Assembly: GCA_947484105.1 (NCBI GenBank)
Contig: CANKON010000039.1
Location: 1 to 9,258, forward strand
Source: Methylococcaceae bacterium
GTDB taxonomy: Bacteria; Pseudomonadota; Gammaproteobacteria; Methylococcales; Methylomonadaceae
Direction of reading: 5' to 3'
DNA: 9,258 nt
Both the position numbers and the translations under genes were made by a program. This document shows, piece by piece, positions 7,587 to 9,258 of the stretch (the stretch's first letter is position 1; every line of letters begins with the position of its first letter). Below the pieces are notes generated by a model. That model ran no database searches and was not told the origin of the DNA. It saw only the letters and a program-made list of their open reading frames with translations.

Positions 7587-7714
7587 GAATCCAAACTCGA
7601 TTTTAGAATATTTTTAAAAATTTCAGTGAATTAAGATTCGCGCCGATATAGGATAGAGTTCAAGTTTGAAATTTTTTGAATCGCTATCCAACCACTTCTC
7701 GTAACAATTTCATT

Positions 7715-9258
7715 ATGAAAACTCAAAATAATTCATCTCAGTCATCGCCGCTTACTGGCGAGTTTCAACATCGGCACCGTGTGCTGTGCGCGGCTATTTT
7801 GACGCTTTTATATCCTGCTTATTCATCGGCAAATCCAAACAAAGCCCAAGTTGTCAGCGGTCAAGTTAGCATTGATCAATCCATTTCAGGCATCACGACA
7901 ATTAAAAATAGTCCAAATGCGATTATCAATTGGCAAGATTTCAACATTGCTAAAAACGAAATTACCCAATTTATTCAGCAAAATGGACAAAGTGCCGTTT
8001 TAAATCGAATTGTTGGGGGGAATCCGAGTGAGATTTTGGGTTCGCTATTTTCAAACGGGAAAGTGTTTTTGATTAACCCGAACGGCATCGTGTTTGGTGC
8101 GGGTTCACAAGTTGATACGCAAGGGCTAGTTGCCTCGAGTTTGAATTTGAGCAACAGTGATTTTCAAAATGGCAATTTTCATTTTATCGCAGGTTCAAAA
8201 GCGGGCGATATTTCCAACGAAGGCATTATTCACGCGGGCAAAGACGGGAACATTGTTCTCATCGCGCCAAACATTGAAAACAATGGCATAATCAAAAGCG
8301 AAGGCGGCAAAATCGTTTTAGCGGCTGGACAAGAATTGATTTTGACCAGCATGGACGACCCCGATATTCGTTTTCAAGTTCAAGCACCGAAAAATCAGAT
8401 TTTAAACGTTGGGCAACTTTTAACCGAAGGCGGATCGATCAACGTTTTCGCGGGTTCGATTACACACAGCGGCGACATTAGCGCAGACAGCGTCGAAATC
8501 GACAAACAAGGCAATATTCGTCTGGTCGCAAGTGGCGATGTGACGCTCGAAAAAGACAGCAAAACCTCTGCAAATAACGAAAAAGGTGTCGCAGGAAAAA
8601 TCGAAGTTACTGGCGAAAATGTTGCCGCTTTGGATAATTCAAAATTGAGTGCGACAGGTGAAAAAGGCGGCGGTGCAATTTTAATCGGGGGCGATTATCA
8701 AGGTAAAAATACTTCTGTTCAAAATGCCAAAACCACTACGATTGCTGAAAAAGTTGAAATCAAAGCCGATGCCAAAACTGACGGAAAAGGCGGTAAAGTT
8801 ATCGCGTGGTCTGATAATGAAACCAAAGTCGCGGCAAATATTTCCGCCAAAGGTGGAGCGAAATCAGGTGATGGTGGATTTGTTGAAACGTCAGCGCATA
8901 AACTTGATGTGAATGGAATCAGAGTTGATGCATCTTCGACAAAAGGAAAAGCGGGAGAATGGCTGCTTGATCCTTATGATGTGACCATTGATGCAAGTAC
9001 CTCTGGTGGAGGATTTTTAGATGGAAATAATTCATTCACGTCTTCAGGCTCATCTTCGTCAATTTCAGCTCAAACCATTGCAATGGCTTTAGAAAATAAC
9101 AGCGTTACGATTTCGACGGGGGATTCGGGGTCTCTGATAGACGCGCCCTTAGGTGACATCAATGTTAATTCGAGCATAACCAAAGCTGCTGGTACAGACA
9201 CAACGCTCACACTTAATGCACACAACGATATTATTTTACAAAGGGGTATCACTTCAAG
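7715..9258 (+). CDS. Filamentous-haemagglutinin-type exoprotein (TpsA), N-terminal part, runs off right edge
   Basis: The reading frame opens at ATG 7715 and is uninterrupted for 514 codons to the window end. The N-terminus has a polar stretch of about 22 residues and then a hydrophobic core (VLCAAILTLLYPAYSSA) with probable cleavage after Ala39. The TPS secretion domain follows (about 44 to 290). It contains NPNGI at 121-125 within FLINPNGIVFGAGSQVDTQG, the family hallmark recognised by an outer-membrane TpsB pore. Beta-helix-type repeats rich in Gly, Asn and Val continue. Later landmarks common in large exoproteins are GGGAILIGGDYQGKN (318-332), GGFVETSAHKLDVNG (387-401) and WLLDPYDVTI (416-425). 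Such proteins are exported through the outer membrane and act in adhesion, biofilm or contact-dependent killing, and which applies depends on the missing C-terminus. No clear Shine-Dalgarno sequence precedes the start. The TpsB partner is not in the window. Confidence 0.93.
   Translation, partial: MKTQNNSSQSSPLTGEFQHRHRVLCAAILTLLYPAYSSANPNKAQVVSGQVSIDQSISGITTIKNSPNAIINWQDFNIAKNEITQFIQQNGQSAVLNRIVGGNPSEILGSLFSNGKVFLINPNGIVFGAGSQVDTQGLVASSLNLSNSDFQNGNFHFIAGSKAGDISNEGIIHAGKDGNIVLIAPNIENNGIIKSEGGKIVLAAGQELILTSMDDPDIRFQVQAPKNQILNVGQLLTEGGSINVFAGSITHSGDISADSVEIDKQGNIRLVASGDVTLEKDSKTSANNEKGVAGKIEVTGENVAALDNSKLSATGEKGGGAILIGGDYQGKNTSVQNAKTTTIAEKVEIKADAKTDGKGGKVIAWSDNETKVAANISAKGGAKSGDGGFVETSAHKLDVNGIRVDASSTKGKAGEWLLDPYDVTIDASTSGGGFLDGNNSFTSSGSSSSISAQTIAMALENNSVTISTGDSGSLIDAPLGDINVNSSITKAAGTDTTLTLNAHNDIILQRGITS

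Noticed and set aside
7571..7714. A promoter for the exoprotein gene
   Set aside because: TTGAAA (7666-7671) resembles a -35 element, but no acceptable -10 lies 16-18 bases after it. Other combinations are no better than chance in AT-rich DNA.
8724..8912. Rightward Lys-rich 62-codon reading frame inside the exoprotein gene
   Set aside because: It is an alternative frame of the long TpsA reading frame, whose motifs run straight through this region.

Overview
The window is an AT-leaning, gene-dense stretch of bacterial chromosome with one accessory gene at its right edge. Protein content points to a Gram-negative proteobacterium, most likely a gammaproteobacterium. The evidence is a FtsK with a membrane domain and a gamma domain, a two-domain glutamine-dependent NadE, a secreted DUF2780 protein, an NlpC/P60 lipoprotein and a filamentous-haemagglutinin (TpsA-type) exoprotein. 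The exoprotein resembles the large exoproteins common in filamentous sulfur bacteria and their relatives, but that placement is only an inference. No tRNA, rRNA, CRISPR array, insertion sequence or phage gene is visible.

Left part (1-1647): the 3' end of ribD (riboflavin synthesis) runs rightward off the left edge. It converges on nadK (NAD kinase), and the two stop codons are nested in a 4-base TTAA. Middle (1676-5204, all leftward): a 67-residue protein of unknown function, an NlpC/P60 lipoprotein, a 200-base spacer with a probable promoter, then ftsK and nadK only 28 bases apart. The minus-strand order of transcription is therefore small protein, nlpC-like gene, ftsK, nadK.

Right part (5342-9258, all rightward): nadE (NAD synthetase) is divergent from the small protein. 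It is followed 33 bases later by a secreted DUF2780 protein with a good ribosome binding site. After a 144-base spacer comes an open reading frame starting at 7715 that runs off the right edge. It encodes the first 514 residues of a TpsA exoprotein, and its TpsB outer-membrane partner is not in the window.

Functionally, three genes serve redox cofactors: ribD makes flavin precursor, nadE makes NAD and nadK makes NADP. FtsK and the NlpC/P60 lipoprotein belong to division and envelope maintenance. The exoprotein is the accessory element. No gene-free stretch exceeds about 220 bases. I see no convincing undescribed multi-gene system. The best leads are the TpsA protein and its unseen partner, a 14-base dyad just upstream of nadE, and the unexplained 67-residue gene.
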